Shown here in pieces: positions 1-9,373 of a DNA stretch of 59,036 nt. The notes below the pieces were generated by a model. The model was not told the origin of the DNA, did not search any database, and was given only the letters and a program-made list of their open reading frames with translations. How positions within the stretch are numbered: position 1 is the first letter of the stretch; each line of letters begins with the position of its first letter. This DNA comes from Alphaproteobacteria bacterium (lineage in GTDB: Bacteria > Pseudomonadota > Alphaproteobacteria > Micropepsales > Micropepsaceae): assembly GCA_021324545.1 (NCBI GenBank), contig JAJPIX010000030.1, positions 1-59,036 on the forward strand. Reading direction: 5' to 3'. The position numbers were made by a program, and so were the translations under genes.

Positions 1-1
1 C

Positions 2-760
2 AAGTACACGATCGGCCAGCCTTTCGTGTATCCTTTGAACAATCTCGGATACACGGACAATTTCCTGCGCATGACGTTTTCGGTGCCGGCCGAGGATTAC
101 AAGATCAATCCGATCCTCTCCAAGGCGCTCGATACGATCTTCATCCTGCATGCCGATCACGAGCAGAATGCATCGACATCCACGGTGCGTCTTGCGGGAT
201 CCTCCGGCGCAAATCCCTTCGCCTGCATCGCGGCCGGCATCGCCTGCCTTTGGGGGCCGGCGCATGGCGGCGCCAATGAGGCGGCGCTCAAGATGCTGGA
301 AGAGATCGGAACCGTTGATCGCATTCCGGAATTCATCCGGCGCGCCAAGGACCCCAATGACAGCTTCCGCCTCATGGGTTTCGGCCATCGCGTTTACAAG
401 AACTACGATCCCCGCGCCAAGGCGATGCAGAAACAGGCGCATGCCGTCCTGGAAGAAACCGGTCACAAGAACGACGCCTTGCTGAAGGTGGCAATGGAGC
501 TGGAGCGGATCGCGTTGCAGGACGATTATTTCGTCCAGAAGAAGCTCTATCCGAATATCGATTTCTATTCGGGCATCACGCTTCGCGCGCTCGGCTTCCC
601 GACGTCCATGTTCACGGCGCTCTTCGCACTGGCGCGCACCGTGGGCTGGATTGCGCAATGGAAGGAAATGATCGAAGACCCGGACCAGAAGATCGGCCGC
701 CCGCGCCAGCTCTACACCGGGCCGAAACATCGCGATTACGTGCCCATCAACCGCCGCTAG
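2..760 (+). CDS. gltA: Citrate synthase, 3' part (start lies outside the window)
   Basis: C-terminal 252 residues of type II citrate synthase, the TCA enzyme condensing acetyl-CoA and oxaloacetate. The frame is already open at base 2 ([17 protein letters not shown]), so the GTG at 26 is not the start. Active-site landmarks are visible: the HGGANEAA loop with its catalytic His, [14 protein letters not shown], and the aspartate/arginine-containing end [12 protein letters not shown] ... [10 protein letters not shown]. The C-terminus is complete. It converges on lpxB: the palindrome CTAG at 757-760 supplies the TAG stop on both strands, leaving no intergenic space and no room for a separate terminator. 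Confidence 0.97.
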   Translation, partial: KYTIGQPFVYPLNNLGYTDNFLRMTFSVPAEDYKINPILSKALDTIFILHADHEQNASTSTVRLAGSSGANPFACIAAGIACLWGPAHGGANEAALKMLEEIGTVDRIPEFIRRAKDPNDSFRLMGFGHRVYKNYDPRAKAMQKQAHAVLEETGHKNDALLKVAMELERIALQDDYFVQKKLYPNIDFYSGITLRALGFPTSMFTALFALARTVGWIAQWKEMIEDPDQKIGRPRQLYTGPKHRDYVPINRR

Positions 761-1941
761 GGTCGCCGGCCGGCAAAGTCCAGAAGAGCCCGTGCGGCCC
801 TGCGGCTTGGCGCCTCCGCACCCTGCCCCAGCCGGTGCACCGCCTCGGCGAGATCGGCTGTCTGCCGTTCGCGAATGTTTGAATCCGTCAACAGCGCGAT
901 GACCGCGTCGGCAAGCGGCTTTGGCGCGCAGCGGCCCTGGATCAGTTCCGGCACCGCTTCGCGCCCGAGCAGAAGATTGACCAGCGTGACATATGGCACG
1001 CGCACGAAAGGCCGTATCAGGGCATAGGTCAGCCAGCCCAGCTTGTATCCCACAACCATCGGCGTGCGGGCGAGCGCCAGTTCCGTCGTCACCGTGCCGG
1101 ACGCGGCCAGGGCGGCATCGGCCGCGTCGAACGCAGCAAATTTGTCCGGCTCGGATTCCACGATATGCAGCGGCGTGGGCCATCCGGCTGTCTGTGCGCG
1201 CACGCGCGCGGCCATGTGCGGCACTACCGGCATGAGGGTGACAAGGCCCGGAATCCGCAGCGCGATCTGCGCCACCGCGGCGCGGAATTCCGGAAGGATG
1301 AAGCGGATTTCGCTCGCCCGGCTGCCCGGCAGAACCGCAAGCAGCGGCGCGTCTGCCGCAATGCCGAGCCGCGTGCGCAACGCGTCGCCGCCCTTCATGA
1401 GGGCGGCGCGTTCGATTACCGGATGTCCCACAAAAACGGAATGAAGACCATGTTTCTCGAAAAACGGCGCCTCGAACGGCAAAAGCGCCAGAACCAGATC
1501 GAAATAGCCCGCCATCTTGCGCGCCCGATAGGCGCGCGTGGCCCACACCTGCGGCGCGACGTAGTTCACCGTGCGGATGGAAGGGGCCAGGCGCTTGATC
1601 CGCCGCGCGATGCGATGCGTGAAATCGGGGCTGTCAATCAGCACGACCGCATCCGGCCGCACGTTCAGGGCATAGTCCGCCGCCTGGCGCACGCGCGCCA
1701 GAATCGCCGGGATTCGCGGCACGACCTCGCGCAATCCCATGACGGCCGTCGCGTCCAGCGGGAAAAGGCTCTGCAACCCCTGCGCGGCCATCGCCGTGCC
1801 GCCGACGCCCACGATGTGAATCCGGCTGCCGCCAAGCGTTCTCAGCGCCGACATGAGTTGCGCGCCCAGCTGGTCGCCGGACGGCTCGCCGCACACCAGC
1901 ATGAAGGTCAGTGGCCGATCGGTCTCAGCGCCGGCGGTCAT
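757..1941 (-). CDS. lpxB: Lipid-A-disaccharide synthase
   Basis: LpxB (394 aa) joins UDP-2,3-diacylglucosamine to lipid X to make the tetra-acylated disaccharide of lipid A; it is a peripheral inner-membrane GT-B glycosyltransferase. The N-terminal GEPSGD motif (residues 18-23) is diagnostic, and the C-terminal half carries the nucleotide-sugar part ([26 protein letters not shown]). Length is usual for the family. It is last in the lpxD-fabZ-lpxA-lpxI-lpxB run, starting immediately after the lpxI stop, so it should be translated from the same message. Its stop overlaps that of gltA on the other strand. Confidence 0.97.
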   Translation of the reverse strand: MTAGAETDRPLTFMLVCGEPSGDQLGAQLMSALRTLGGSRIHIVGVGGTAMAAQGLQSLFPLDATAVMGLREVVPRIPAILARVRQAADYALNVRPDAVVLIDSPDFTHRIARRIKRLAPSIRTVNYVAPQVWATRAYRARKMAGYFDLVLALLPFEAPFFEKHGLHSVFVGHPVIERAALMKGGDALRTRLGIAADAPLLAVLPGSRASEIRFILPEFRAAVAQIALRIPGLVTLMPVVPHMAARVRAQTAGWPTPLHIVESEPDKFAAFDAADAALAASGTVTTELALARTPMVVGYKLGWLTYALIRPFVRVPYVTLVNLLLGREAVPELIQGRCAPKPLADAVIALLTDSNIRERQTADLAEAVHRLGQGAEAPSRRAARALLDFAGRRP

Positions 1942-2784
1942 CTATTTCAGATCGTCCGAAGAGAAGCCGAACACGAACATTCCGGCCCTGTCGGCTGCGT
2001 CAATGACGCCTGGCCGGTTGATCACAAGCGTCCTGCCGGCCTCAACCGCAATGCCCGCAAGCCCGACCGCGGCCGCGTTGCTCACGGTCTTGACGCCGAT
2101 CACCGGCAGATCGGTCTTGCCGTCCTGCACGGGCTTCGGCGCCTTCAGCAGAACGCCGCGCCTTTTTGCGGGCGTACCGCGAATGTTTTCCGGCAGCGTG
2201 CCGATGCGCGCAATCATGGCATCGGTTCCTTCCGCGGCTTCCACCGCGAGCGTGAGATTGTCGCAAACGGCGGCCGCCTGCCCGATATCGAGCGCCCCGG
2301 CCCGCTCCACGACCCTGGCGGCGGCCCGGATATCCGACATCTGGTCCGCATTGGGCGCAACCCGGCCGAGGGGCCCGCGGGGCGCAAGCAATCCCGGCGC
2401 GGCTTCCGCAACGCCCACAACGCGAAAGCCGCCCGACGACACAAGATCCACCAGGGTGCGCAACAGCGCATCGTCTCCCTTGCGGGCGGCCGCGATTACT
2501 TTCGGCAGCGCCATGGCGCCCCTGGCGTCCACCTTCAGGTCGGCAAAGCGCGGACGTGCCACCTGTCCGGCGAGCAAAATCTCTTCGCAGCCGTGTTCCC
2601 GGAACGCGGCAAAAATCCGGCCCACTTCGCCGGGCGAAACCCAGACATGCGGGAATCGTTCAACCCCGCGATCTGCCGAGCCCGCAAGGGCGGCAACAAA
2701 CACCGCACGGCCGCCCGCAGCCGCATCTTCGGCCACGGCCAGCGGAAGCTCGCCGCCGCCCGCAATGATGCCGAGCGCGGTCAT
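1942..2784 (-). CDS. lpxI: UDP-2,3-diacylglucosamine pyrophosphatase LpxI
   Basis: LpxI (280 aa, formerly DUF1009) hydrolyses UDP-2,3-diacylglucosamine to lipid X and UMP. It replaces LpxH in most alphaproteobacteria and is unrelated to it in sequence. Visible family signatures are the N-terminal GIIAGGGELPL, ILLAGQVARPRF (about 69-80), the AVEAAEGTDAMI segment, and the C-terminal KTDLPVIG metal/catalytic segment. Its start overlaps the lpxA stop by 4 nt and its stop abuts lpxB, so substrate producer and consumer flank it. No LpxH-like calcineurin phosphoesterase is present in the window. Confidence 0.96.
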   Translation of the reverse strand: MTALGIIAGGGELPLAVAEDAAAGGRAVFVAALAGSADRGVERFPHVWVSPGEVGRIFAAFREHGCEEILLAGQVARPRFADLKVDARGAMALPKVIAAARKGDDALLRTLVDLVSSGGFRVVGVAEAAPGLLAPRGPLGRVAPNADQMSDIRAAARVVERAGALDIGQAAAVCDNLTLAVEAAEGTDAMIARIGTLPENIRGTPAKRRGVLLKAPKPVQDGKTDLPVIGVKTVSNAAAVGLAGIAVEAGRTLVINRPGVIDAADRAGMFVFGFSSDDLK

Positions 2785-3590
2785 TCCTCGTCCAGTTCCA
2801 CGCCGTGCCTGCGCGCAGGGCAGATGGGCCGGTTGGGCTTGGCCCGTATGAAGGCCACTACCTCCTGCACCTCGGGCGCGTCAGGCCATTTCACGGCCGC
2901 CCGTTCGGCGTTGTCATGAATGGAGCCGCCATGAAGAAAAATCTCGCGAAACGCGGCGCGCAGGGCATGAATGCGCTCGCGCGGAATCTTGCGCCGGCGC
3001 AGGCCGATCAGGTTCAGGCCGCCCAGCCGCACATGAAGCCCGATTGCCATGCCGTAAGGAATGACATCGGTGCTGATGCCCGACAATCCGCTGATGAAGG
3101 CATATTGGCCCACGCGCGAAAACTGCTGTCCCGCCGCGAGCCCGCCCATGATCACGCCGTCGCCGATCTCCATATGGCCGGCCAGCTGCACGCCGTTGGC
3201 CAGCGTCACATTGTTGCCGATCCGGCAATCGTGGCCCATGTGGCTGTAGGCCATGAAATAGCAGTTGTTTCCGATGGCGGTGAGGCCTCCGCCCTTGCGG
3301 CTTCCGCAACTGATCGTCACCGCCTCGCGGATCACGTTGTCGGTTCCGATCGTCAGGCGGCCGTCGGGAAAATCATTTCCGCGGATCTGTCCTTCGCCGC
3401 CCAGCACCGCTTGAGGGTGAACGATGCTGCGCGCACCGATTTCGGTGTGGCCGGCGATCACGACGTGCGAAATCAGCCTGACCCCATCGCCCAGTCTGAC
3501 ATGCCTTCCGACAACGCAGAACGGCCCGACTTCGACATCGGCGCCAAGTTGGGCGCCGTCATCCACGATGGCTGTGGGATGGATGGCCAT
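2781..3590 (-). CDS. lpxA: Acyl-ACP--UDP-N-acetylglucosamine O-acyltransferase
   Basis: LpxA (269 aa) adds the first acyl chain to the 3-OH of UDP-GlcNAc, the first step of lipid A synthesis. The protein is mostly left-handed beta-helix hexapeptide repeats (for example IGDGVIMGG) followed by a helical C-terminus. The catalytic histidine lies in AYSHMGHDCRIG, around residue 120. The ATG immediately follows the fabZ stop and the gene overlaps lpxI by 4 nt. The CGSRKGGG segment, where the family usually has RGT..GGG, is slightly unusual but sits in a tolerant loop. Confidence 0.97.
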   Translation of the reverse strand: MAIHPTAIVDDGAQLGADVEVGPFCVVGRHVRLGDGVRLISHVVIAGHTEIGARSIVHPQAVLGGEGQIRGNDFPDGRLTIGTDNVIREAVTISCGSRKGGGLTAIGNNCYFMAYSHMGHDCRIGNNVTLANGVQLAGHMEIGDGVIMGGLAAGQQFSRVGQYAFISGLSGISTDVIPYGMAIGLHVRLGGLNLIGLRRRKIPRERIHALRAAFREIFLHGGSIHDNAERAAVKWPDAPEVQEVVAFIRAKPNRPICPARRHGVELDEE

Positions 3591-4064
3591 TTAGCTCTGC
3601 GGCTGGTCGCTGATCATCGCGCTGTATTCCGCCTCAGCGCACAACGTGTCGCCCACGAAGGCTTGTCCGGCGAAGCGCCAGACCGGCCCGCGCTGGCGGA
3701 TGGCCTTCACCGGCATGCGAAGCAGATCGCCGGGACGGACCGGTTTGCGGAATTTGGCGCTGTCGATGGTCATGAAATAGACGATGCGGTTTGCGCCGGT
3801 CAGCCCGAGCGAATGAACCACAAGCGCGCCCGCCGCCTGCGCCATCGCTTCGACGATCAGAACGCCAGGCATCACGGCATAGTCGGGAAAGTGTCCCTGA
3901 AAATGCGGCTCGTTGATCGAGACGGCCTTGTAGGCCGTCGCGCTCTCGCGCGGCACGATGTCCGTCAAGCGTTCGATCATCAGGAACGGCGCGCGATGGG
4001 GGAGCAGTTTCTTGATCTGCTCCACGTCCAGAACGAGGGATTCCGATGCTTCAGTCATTCCCAT
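3591..4064 (-). CDS. fabZ: 3-hydroxyacyl-ACP dehydratase FabZ
   Basis: FabZ (157 aa) dehydrates beta-hydroxyacyl-ACP in fatty acid elongation and competes with LpxA/LpxD for hydroxyacyl-ACP. The hot-dog fold signature [23 protein letters not shown] carries the catalytic His and Glu. The frame stays open far upstream inside lpxD, but homology begins only at MGMTEASES, so I start at 4064; the ATG at 4058 is an equally likely start. Either choice overlaps the lpxD stop by 8-14 nt. The family length of about 150 aa supports the short form. Confidence 0.95.
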   Translation of the reverse strand: MGMTEASESLVLDVEQIKKLLPHRAPFLMIERLTDIVPRESATAYKAVSINEPHFQGHFPDYAVMPGVLIVEAMAQAAGALVVHSLGLTGANRIVYFMTIDSAKFRKPVRPGDLLRMPVKAIRQRGPVWRFAGQAFVGDTLCAEAEYSAMISDQPQS

Positions 4065-5082
4065 CCCGTTTGCGCCTTCTTGCCAGCATCGCGATCGCCG
4101 CCAGCTCGCGCGCCCATTCCCGGATTGGTCTGGCCGGCGCGCCACCGTAGTCCTGGCCGCCGGGAAGACTGTTGCCCGGCGCAACGCCGGCCCGGGCGGC
4201 GAGCCGTGCACGGTCCCCGATTCGCACGTGATCGGCCAGCCCCACCTGGCCGCCCAGAACAACGAAATCGCCGAGCTGGCAGCTTCCCGAGATACCAACT
4301 TGCGCAACGATGATGCAATGGCGGCCGATATGGGTGTTGTGTCCGATCTGAACGAGGTTGTCGATCTTGGTGCCCTCCCCGATCACGGTGTCGCCCAGAG
4401 CTCCCCGATCGATCGTGGTGCAAGCCCCGATTTCGACCCGATCCTGAATGATGACGCGCCCGATTTGCGGAATTTTCCGATGCCCGCCGGGTCCCGACGA
4501 AAAGCCGAAACCCGGCTGGCCGATTTGTGCGCCCGGCAGCACAACCACGCCGTCCCCAAGATAGGCGCGTGAAATCGACACATTGCTCCCGATCTCGCAA
4601 TCTCGGCCAATGACGACGCCTTTTCCGATCGCCGCATTCGGGCCGATCCGCGTTCCTTCGCCGATTTCGGCTCCGGGACCGATCACGGCGCCCGGCGCAA
4701 CCTTTGCTGTGCCTGCAATCTTTGCGGTCCGGTGGATTGCCTCATCCTGCTCCCAGGAATCCAGTTCGCCGGACGGATAGAATTTTCGCGCCGCGGCCGA
4801 GAATGAATCGACCGGAGAACGGCATGGCAGAAGCCGCGCGCGGGACACGGCGCCCTGTTGGCCGGGATTCACGAAACAGAACCCGGCCGCCGTTTGCGCC
4901 AATTCCTTTCCCGCTGCGGCGGAGCAGAACGTCAGATGAAAAGCCGATGCGCTATCCAATGCGGCCACGTCATGAACGGGCGCAGAGCCGTCGGCATCTG
5001 CGGGCAATTCGACGCCGGCAGAGGCGCACACGTCTGCTAGCGAAAATGGGCCCCGGTTTTCGTAAAAGCGCGGATCGGCCAT
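4051..5082 (-). CDS. lpxD: UDP-3-O-acylglucosamine N-acyltransferase
   Basis: LpxD (343 aa) transfers the second hydroxyacyl chain to the 2-amino group of UDP-3-O-acyl-glucosamine. An N-terminal uridine-binding domain (about 1-110) precedes a long run of hexapeptide repeats ([20 protein letters not shown] and onward). The catalytic His region is [14 protein letters not shown], near residue 250. A short helical C-terminal tail follows. It lies between skp and fabZ, the usual alphaproteobacterial order. The stop overlaps the start of fabZ, which suggests coupling. Confidence 0.97.
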   Translation of the reverse strand: MADPRFYENRGPFSLADVCASAGVELPADADGSAPVHDVAALDSASAFHLTFCSAAAGKELAQTAAGFCFVNPGQQGAVSRARLLPCRSPVDSFSAAARKFYPSGELDSWEQDEAIHRTAKIAGTAKVAPGAVIGPGAEIGEGTRIGPNAAIGKGVVIGRDCEIGSNVSISRAYLGDGVVVLPGAQIGQPGFGFSSGPGGHRKIPQIGRVIIQDRVEIGACTTIDRGALGDTVIGEGTKIDNLVQIGHNTHIGRHCIIVAQVGISGSCQLGDFVVLGGQVGLADHVRIGDRARLAARAGVAPGNSLPGGQDYGGAPARPIREWARELAAIAMLARRRKRDGND

Positions 5083-5129
5083 TTTGCAGAAAAGCGGGGC
5101 CGCCTGCCTGCACAGGCGGCCCTGCGCAA

Positions 5130-5771
5130 CTATTGCCCGACGCCGGCGCCGGCGGGCGGCGCCACCAACTGTACCTTCACCGTTGGCAGCTTCTTGTTCA
5201 GGCGATCGATCGCGACGTTGGTGATGTCGACATCTACCGTCCCGAGGACCACGGCCTGCCGGTCCAGCAACAGGTTTGCCCCGCGCTCGGCCATGATGCC
5301 CTGAAGAATGGGTCCAAGAGCCTGTTCAACCTGCTGACGCGCCTTGATGACGCCGCCCTGGATCTGCAGCTGGCGCTGATTGACCTTCTGCTGAAATGCC
5401 GCCTGCTTGGCCTGAAACGCCTTGATTTTTTGTGTGCGGACATTGGGAGCAAGAATGGCGAGCTGCTGCTGCAGCGCCTGTTCCTCGTTGCGGAGCGAGG
5501 TGCTCTGTCCCTTGAACTCGTTCTCGGCCTGCTGCGTTATCGCGTTGACCTGCTGAACGATGCTCTTGCCGACCGCGGAATTGCGCAGGATCGCCGAACG
5601 GTCAATCACAAGGATTTTCGGCGCCGGAACACCGGATGGCTTTGCAGGCGCGTTGGCTTGCGCCGGCGGATTGGCCGGAGGTGCCGCCTGCGAGGCAGTA
5701 ATGCCTGCAGCCGTCACGAAAAGCACGGCGGCGACCGCTGCCGTGCGGGTTAGGCTTTGAATTTTGCTCAT
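5130..5771 (-). CDS. skp: OmpH/Skp-family periplasmic chaperone
   Basis: Periplasmic chaperone (213 aa) expected to hold unfolded outer-membrane proteins for delivery to BamA. It has a signal peptide ending near residue 29 (ITASQA), a Pro/Ala-rich linker, then [18 protein letters not shown], the conserved Skp strand, and a long Gln-rich coiled coil (about 75-155). A second beta segment ([11 protein letters not shown]) follows, as in the family, with a Pro/Gly-rich tail. It starts 4 nt after the bamA stop, with an AGGA ribosome site lying in the end of bamA, so it is translated with its partner. Confidence 0.9.
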   Translation of the reverse strand: MSKIQSLTRTAAVAAVLFVTAAGITASQAAPPANPPAQANAPAKPSGVPAPKILVIDRSAILRNSAVGKSIVQQVNAITQQAENEFKGQSTSLRNEEQALQQQLAILAPNVRTQKIKAFQAKQAAFQQKVNQRQLQIQGGVIKARQQVEQALGPILQGIMAERGANLLLDRQAVVLGTVDVDITNVAIDRLNKKLPTVKVQLVAPPAGAGVGQ

Positions 5772-5775
5772 GTAT

Positions 5776-8169
5776 TTAGAGTCCTGTCCCAGCGCTGAAG
5801 TGAATGACTTGGGTCTTGTCGTAGCTCTCTTTGACGATAGGAACCGCCAGATCGATCTGAACCGGGCCGAAAGGCGATTTCCATGAAAGGCTGATACCCG
5901 CCGATGCGCGGAAGGCCATGTTGTCCTTCACGCAACTGACCAAGAAATTGCATGGCGGCGGGCTGGCGTCCAGATGGCCGAGGGTACCAAAATCGGTAAA
6001 TAGCGAGGTTCCGATGCCATAATCTTCCGGAAGGAGGCTTGGAAGCCGCAGCGCGAAGGTGCCAATGGCATAGGCGTCGCCGCCCACCGCACCGCCCTTG
6101 CCCTTCACGACGAGGTCGCGCGGCCCAATTCCGGCAATATCGAAGCCTCTGAAGCTGTCTCCGCCCTTGAAGAAGCGGACATTGATCGGAACGTGCTGGC
6201 CGCCCCAGCCGCTGATGAATCCGGCGCTTCCGGACAGGCTTGCCACGAACTGATCCCACAAGACCGGGTGGTAAAACGAAAACGATCCTTCCGTGCGCAG
6301 ATACTTGAGCGTTCCGCCGAAGCCCGCAAATTCCTGGGAAACGCCGAAGGTGAATCCCTTCGTCGGTTTGATGGGGTCATCGAGGGTGTTGTAGCCGTAG
6401 CCATATCCGAAGGCAGATGTCTGGGTCTGGCCTTGGGCCAGAAGGATTTCCAGCGGCGCCGATCCGAACGGAGTCAAATAGTCGATGCTATACAGGTAAT
6501 GCAGGCTGACCGTGCCGAATTCCGAAGTCGGAAAGCCGAGTCTCAGCTGGATTGCATTGACGTCGGATTGGTAATCCGCCTGATCGTAGGTGGTGAGAAC
6601 CTTGTAAATGTCGAAACCGGCGGCCAGCGGCCTGTCCAGAAAGTACGGTTCGGTGAAGCTGAGCTGGAATTCCTTGCTGATGCTGGATGCTGACGCGCTT
6701 GCGCGCAGATATTGTCCGCGGCCGAACAGATTTGTTTCCGTATAGCTGGCTTCGCCCACAAACGAGCTTGTTGACGAATAGCCGACGCCCAGCTGCACCG
6801 CGCCGGTTGACTGTTCCTGCACCGCCACGGTCAAAATTGTCCTGTCCGGCTGCGAGCCCGGTTCGCTCTTGATGTCCACGCTCTTGAAAAAGCCCAGCGC
6901 GCGGATGCGCTGGCGTGACCGGTCAACGAGCACGCGGTTGAACGCGTCACCTTCCGCAAGGCGCATTTCACGCCGCACGACCCTGTCCAGCGTGCGCTGG
7001 TTGCCGACGATGTTGATCTTCTCGACATAGACGCGCGGCCCCTGATCGATATTGAAGATCACATCGATCGTTCGGGAATCGCGATTGCGCGATATGCGCG
7101 GATGAATCTGGGCGAACGCATAACCGCGCGTTCCGGCCGCATTGGTCAGGGCGTCGATGGATTTGTCGATCAGCTCCGCGTTGTAGGTATCGCCGGGCTG
7201 AATGGGCACAAGCGGACGCAGCGTGACCGGATCGAGTTCCCTGATGCTGGAATTGATCACGACCTTGCCGAATTTGTATTTGGGGCCCTCGTCCAGCGTG
7301 AACGTTATGTAAAATTCGCTCCGATCCGGCGTCAGCTCGGCGACCGCGGATACCACGCGAAAATCGGCATACCCGTTCTTCAGGTAAAAGCGGCGAAGCT
7401 GTTCGCGGTCGAAGGTCAGCCTGTCCGGGTCGTAGTTGTCGTTCGTCGACAGGAATTTCCACCAGGCGCTTTCCTCGGTGGCGATCTGTTCCTTCAGGGT
7501 GTCGTCGTCGAACGCCTTGTTTCCGATGAAATTGATGCGGGCAACTTCGGTCGTTTCGCCTTCGTTGATGGAAAAGATGAGGTCGACGCGATTTTGCGGC
7601 CGTTGGATGATCTGCGGCGTCACCGTCGCGGCGAATTTGCCGTTGCGGCGATAGAGCTCGATGATGCGCTGGACATCCGCCTGGACCTTTGCGCGCGTGA
7701 AGACCATTCGCGGCTTTAATTGGACTTCCTTGGTCAGATCCTTCTCGGAGACCTTGCTCTCTCCCTCGAAAGCCACCTGATTGATGATCGGATTTTCGAC
7801 CACGTTCACCGTCAGCGTCGAACCGTTCCAGTTCATCTTCACGTCGGAGAAAAGACCGGTGGCGAAGAGGGTCTTGAGCGATCTGTCCACTTCCTGCGGG
7901 CTGTAGGCGTCGCCCGGATGGATGGACATGTATGACAGCACGGTGCCCGGCTCGACGCGCTGGGTTCCGCGCACGTTGATTTCCTGAACAACAGGTCCGG
8001 CCGGCAGCGCCGGGGCCGCCGCGGCGGCCGGCGCGGCCGCCGGCGGCGTGCCGGTGGACGTCGGGCCGGCCTGCTCCTGTGCGAGGGCCGGCGTAACGAA
8101 TGTGATGAGCGAAAAGCCAATGGCGGCGACGCGCAGCATCCGCACCAGTTCAAAGGCGATGTGGCTCAT
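5776..8169 (-). CDS. bamA: Outer membrane assembly factor BamA (Omp85)
   Basis: Central component (797 aa) of the BAM machine that folds beta-barrels into the outer membrane. A signal peptide ends near VTPALAQ (residue 30), followed by an Ala/Pro linker, five POTRA domains (about 58-420; repeats such as INVRGTQRVEP, VAFEGESKVSE, INFIGNKAFDDD) and an Omp85 barrel from about 445. The lid-loop motif VRFFKGGDSFRGF is present. The C-terminus reads VIHFSAGTGL and ends in Leu, whereas the barrel signal normally ends in an aromatic residue. It lies between rseP and skp, as is usual in this class. Confidence 0.97.
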   Translation of the reverse strand: MSHIAFELVRMLRVAAIGFSLITFVTPALAQEQAGPTSTGTPPAAAPAAAAAPALPAGPVVQEINVRGTQRVEPGTVLSYMSIHPGDAYSPQEVDRSLKTLFATGLFSDVKMNWNGSTLTVNVVENPIINQVAFEGESKVSEKDLTKEVQLKPRMVFTRAKVQADVQRIIELYRRNGKFAATVTPQIIQRPQNRVDLIFSINEGETTEVARINFIGNKAFDDDTLKEQIATEESAWWKFLSTNDNYDPDRLTFDREQLRRFYLKNGYADFRVVSAVAELTPDRSEFYITFTLDEGPKYKFGKVVINSSIRELDPVTLRPLVPIQPGDTYNAELIDKSIDALTNAAGTRGYAFAQIHPRISRNRDSRTIDVIFNIDQGPRVYVEKINIVGNQRTLDRVVRREMRLAEGDAFNRVLVDRSRQRIRALGFFKSVDIKSEPGSQPDRTILTVAVQEQSTGAVQLGVGYSSTSSFVGEASYTETNLFGRGQYLRASASASSISKEFQLSFTEPYFLDRPLAAGFDIYKVLTTYDQADYQSDVNAIQLRLGFPTSEFGTVSLHYLYSIDYLTPFGSAPLEILLAQGQTQTSAFGYGYGYNTLDDPIKPTKGFTFGVSQEFAGFGGTLKYLRTEGSFSFYHPVLWDQFVASLSGSAGFISGWGGQHVPINVRFFKGGDSFRGFDIAGIGPRDLVVKGKGGAVGGDAYAIGTFALRLPSLLPEDYGIGTSLFTDFGTLGHLDASPPPCNFLVSCVKDNMAFRASAGISLSWKSPFGPVQIDLAVPIVKESYDKTQVIHFSAGTGL

Positions 8170-8225
8170 CCGGTCGTCTCAGTTTTCGTGCCGCCGGCCA
8201 AGACAAGACCGGAATGCGCCCAAGC

Positions 8226-9362
8226 TCAAAAATCCAGTCGGATCAGATCATTCCAGGTCGCAAGGAGCATGAGACCAAGCACAACGGCAAGCCCCAGCCG
8301 AAATCCTACGTCCTGAGCCCGCTCGCCGAGCGGGCGACCCAACACCGCCTCGCATCCATAATACAGAAGGTGGCCGCCGTCGAGTACGGGAATGGGAAAA
8401 AGGTTTACCAGTCCGATGCTTACAGAAATGAGAGCTGCAAGATTGATAAGGGGAAGAAAGCCCAATTCGGCAACCTTGCCGGAGATACGGGCGATGCTGA
8501 CGGGGCCGCTCAGCTCGCTTGTGTCCTGGTGGCCGGACACAACCTGGCCCAGGTAGCTGAACGTCATGGACACGATGTCCCAGGTCTCGCTGCCGGCTGC
8601 ATCGAGCGCGCCCAGGGGACCGTATCGAACTAGAGTCACTTCGCCCTTGCCGAGGCGGTTGAATATGCCGAGCACGCCCTCCTTGCGCTTGTCGCCCAGC
8701 CGGTCGGTTACCTCGGACAGACGCGGCGTCGCCCGAAGGTCCAACGTGACACCCTTCCGTTTCACGGTCAGAGTCAGCGTTTGGCCGGCCCTCAGGGACA
8801 CAATTCGCTGAAGATCGGCGAAGCCTTCAATGTGCGATCCGTCGATGGCCTCGATCACGTCGCCCGGCCTGAGGCCCGCGGCCGCAGCGGCGCTTCCCGG
8901 TTGTACCCCGTCCACCACGGGCGAAATGATTTCGCGGCCGACAAACATGAACGTCAGCGTGAAAATCACAATCGTGAGGACAAAATTGGCAACCGGACCG
9001 GCGAGCACGATCAAGGCGCGTTGATACAGCGGCTTGAAAGGAAAGGTGTGCAGGCGCTCGGATGCCGAAAGGCCCGCAAGCCGTTTCCGGTCAGGCGTGC
9101 TTGCGGCGTCCTGATCGCCGAAAAACTTGACGTAGCCGCCCAGCGGAATCCATGACACCTTCCAGCGGGTGCCCTTCCGGTCTGTCCAGCCGAAAATGGC
9201 CGGACCAAAGCCAATCGAAAATGACTCGACCTTCACGCCAAACAAGCGGGCAACCGTGAAATGGCCAAGTTCGTGGAAGAACACGACGAGCGTCACCACG
9301 AAAAGAAACGCGGGCAATCCCAGGGGCACCCAGCTCGCCAAACCCTGAAACACATCCGGCAT
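8226..9362 (-). CDS. rseP: Site-2 intramembrane zinc metalloprotease RseP
   Basis: RseP (378 aa) cleaves transmembrane anti-sigma factors and remnant signal peptides inside the inner membrane. The zinc motif HELGH is at residues 30-34 in the first membrane helix, and the second ligand motif LDGGH is in a C-terminal helix (FPIPVLDGGHLLY). Only one PDZ domain is evident (about 130-200, VQPGSAAAAAGLRPGDVIEAIDG). Four membrane segments are predicted. It lies between dxr and bamA, 11 nt after dxr. Confidence 0.95.
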   Translation of the reverse strand: MPDVFQGLASWVPLGLPAFLFVVTLVVFFHELGHFTVARLFGVKVESFSIGFGPAIFGWTDRKGTRWKVSWIPLGGYVKFFGDQDAASTPDRKRLAGLSASERLHTFPFKPLYQRALIVLAGPVANFVLTIVIFTLTFMFVGREIISPVVDGVQPGSAAAAAGLRPGDVIEAIDGSHIEGFADLQRIVSLRAGQTLTLTVKRKGVTLDLRATPRLSEVTDRLGDKRKEGVLGIFNRLGKGEVTLVRYGPLGALDAAGSETWDIVSMTFSYLGQVVSGHQDTSELSGPVSIARISGKVAELGFLPLINLAALISVSIGLVNLFPIPVLDGGHLLYYGCEAVLGRPLGERAQDVGFRLGLAVVLGLMLLATWNDLIRLDF

Positions 9363-9373
9363 TGCTTGTCCTG

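Noticed and set aside
1165-2919. A 584-codon plus-strand frame across lpxB and lpxI
   Set aside because: It is antisense to two strongly conserved genes, and its Arg/Pro/His-rich product has no recognisable domain; long antisense frames are common in GC-rich DNA.
4065-4307. N-terminal extension of FabZ
   Set aside because: It overlaps lpxD throughout and homology to FabZ begins only at MGMTEASES.
2805-4313. A 502-codon plus-strand frame opposite lpxA, fabZ and lpxD
   Set aside because: Antisense to essential, well-matched genes and no domain evidence.
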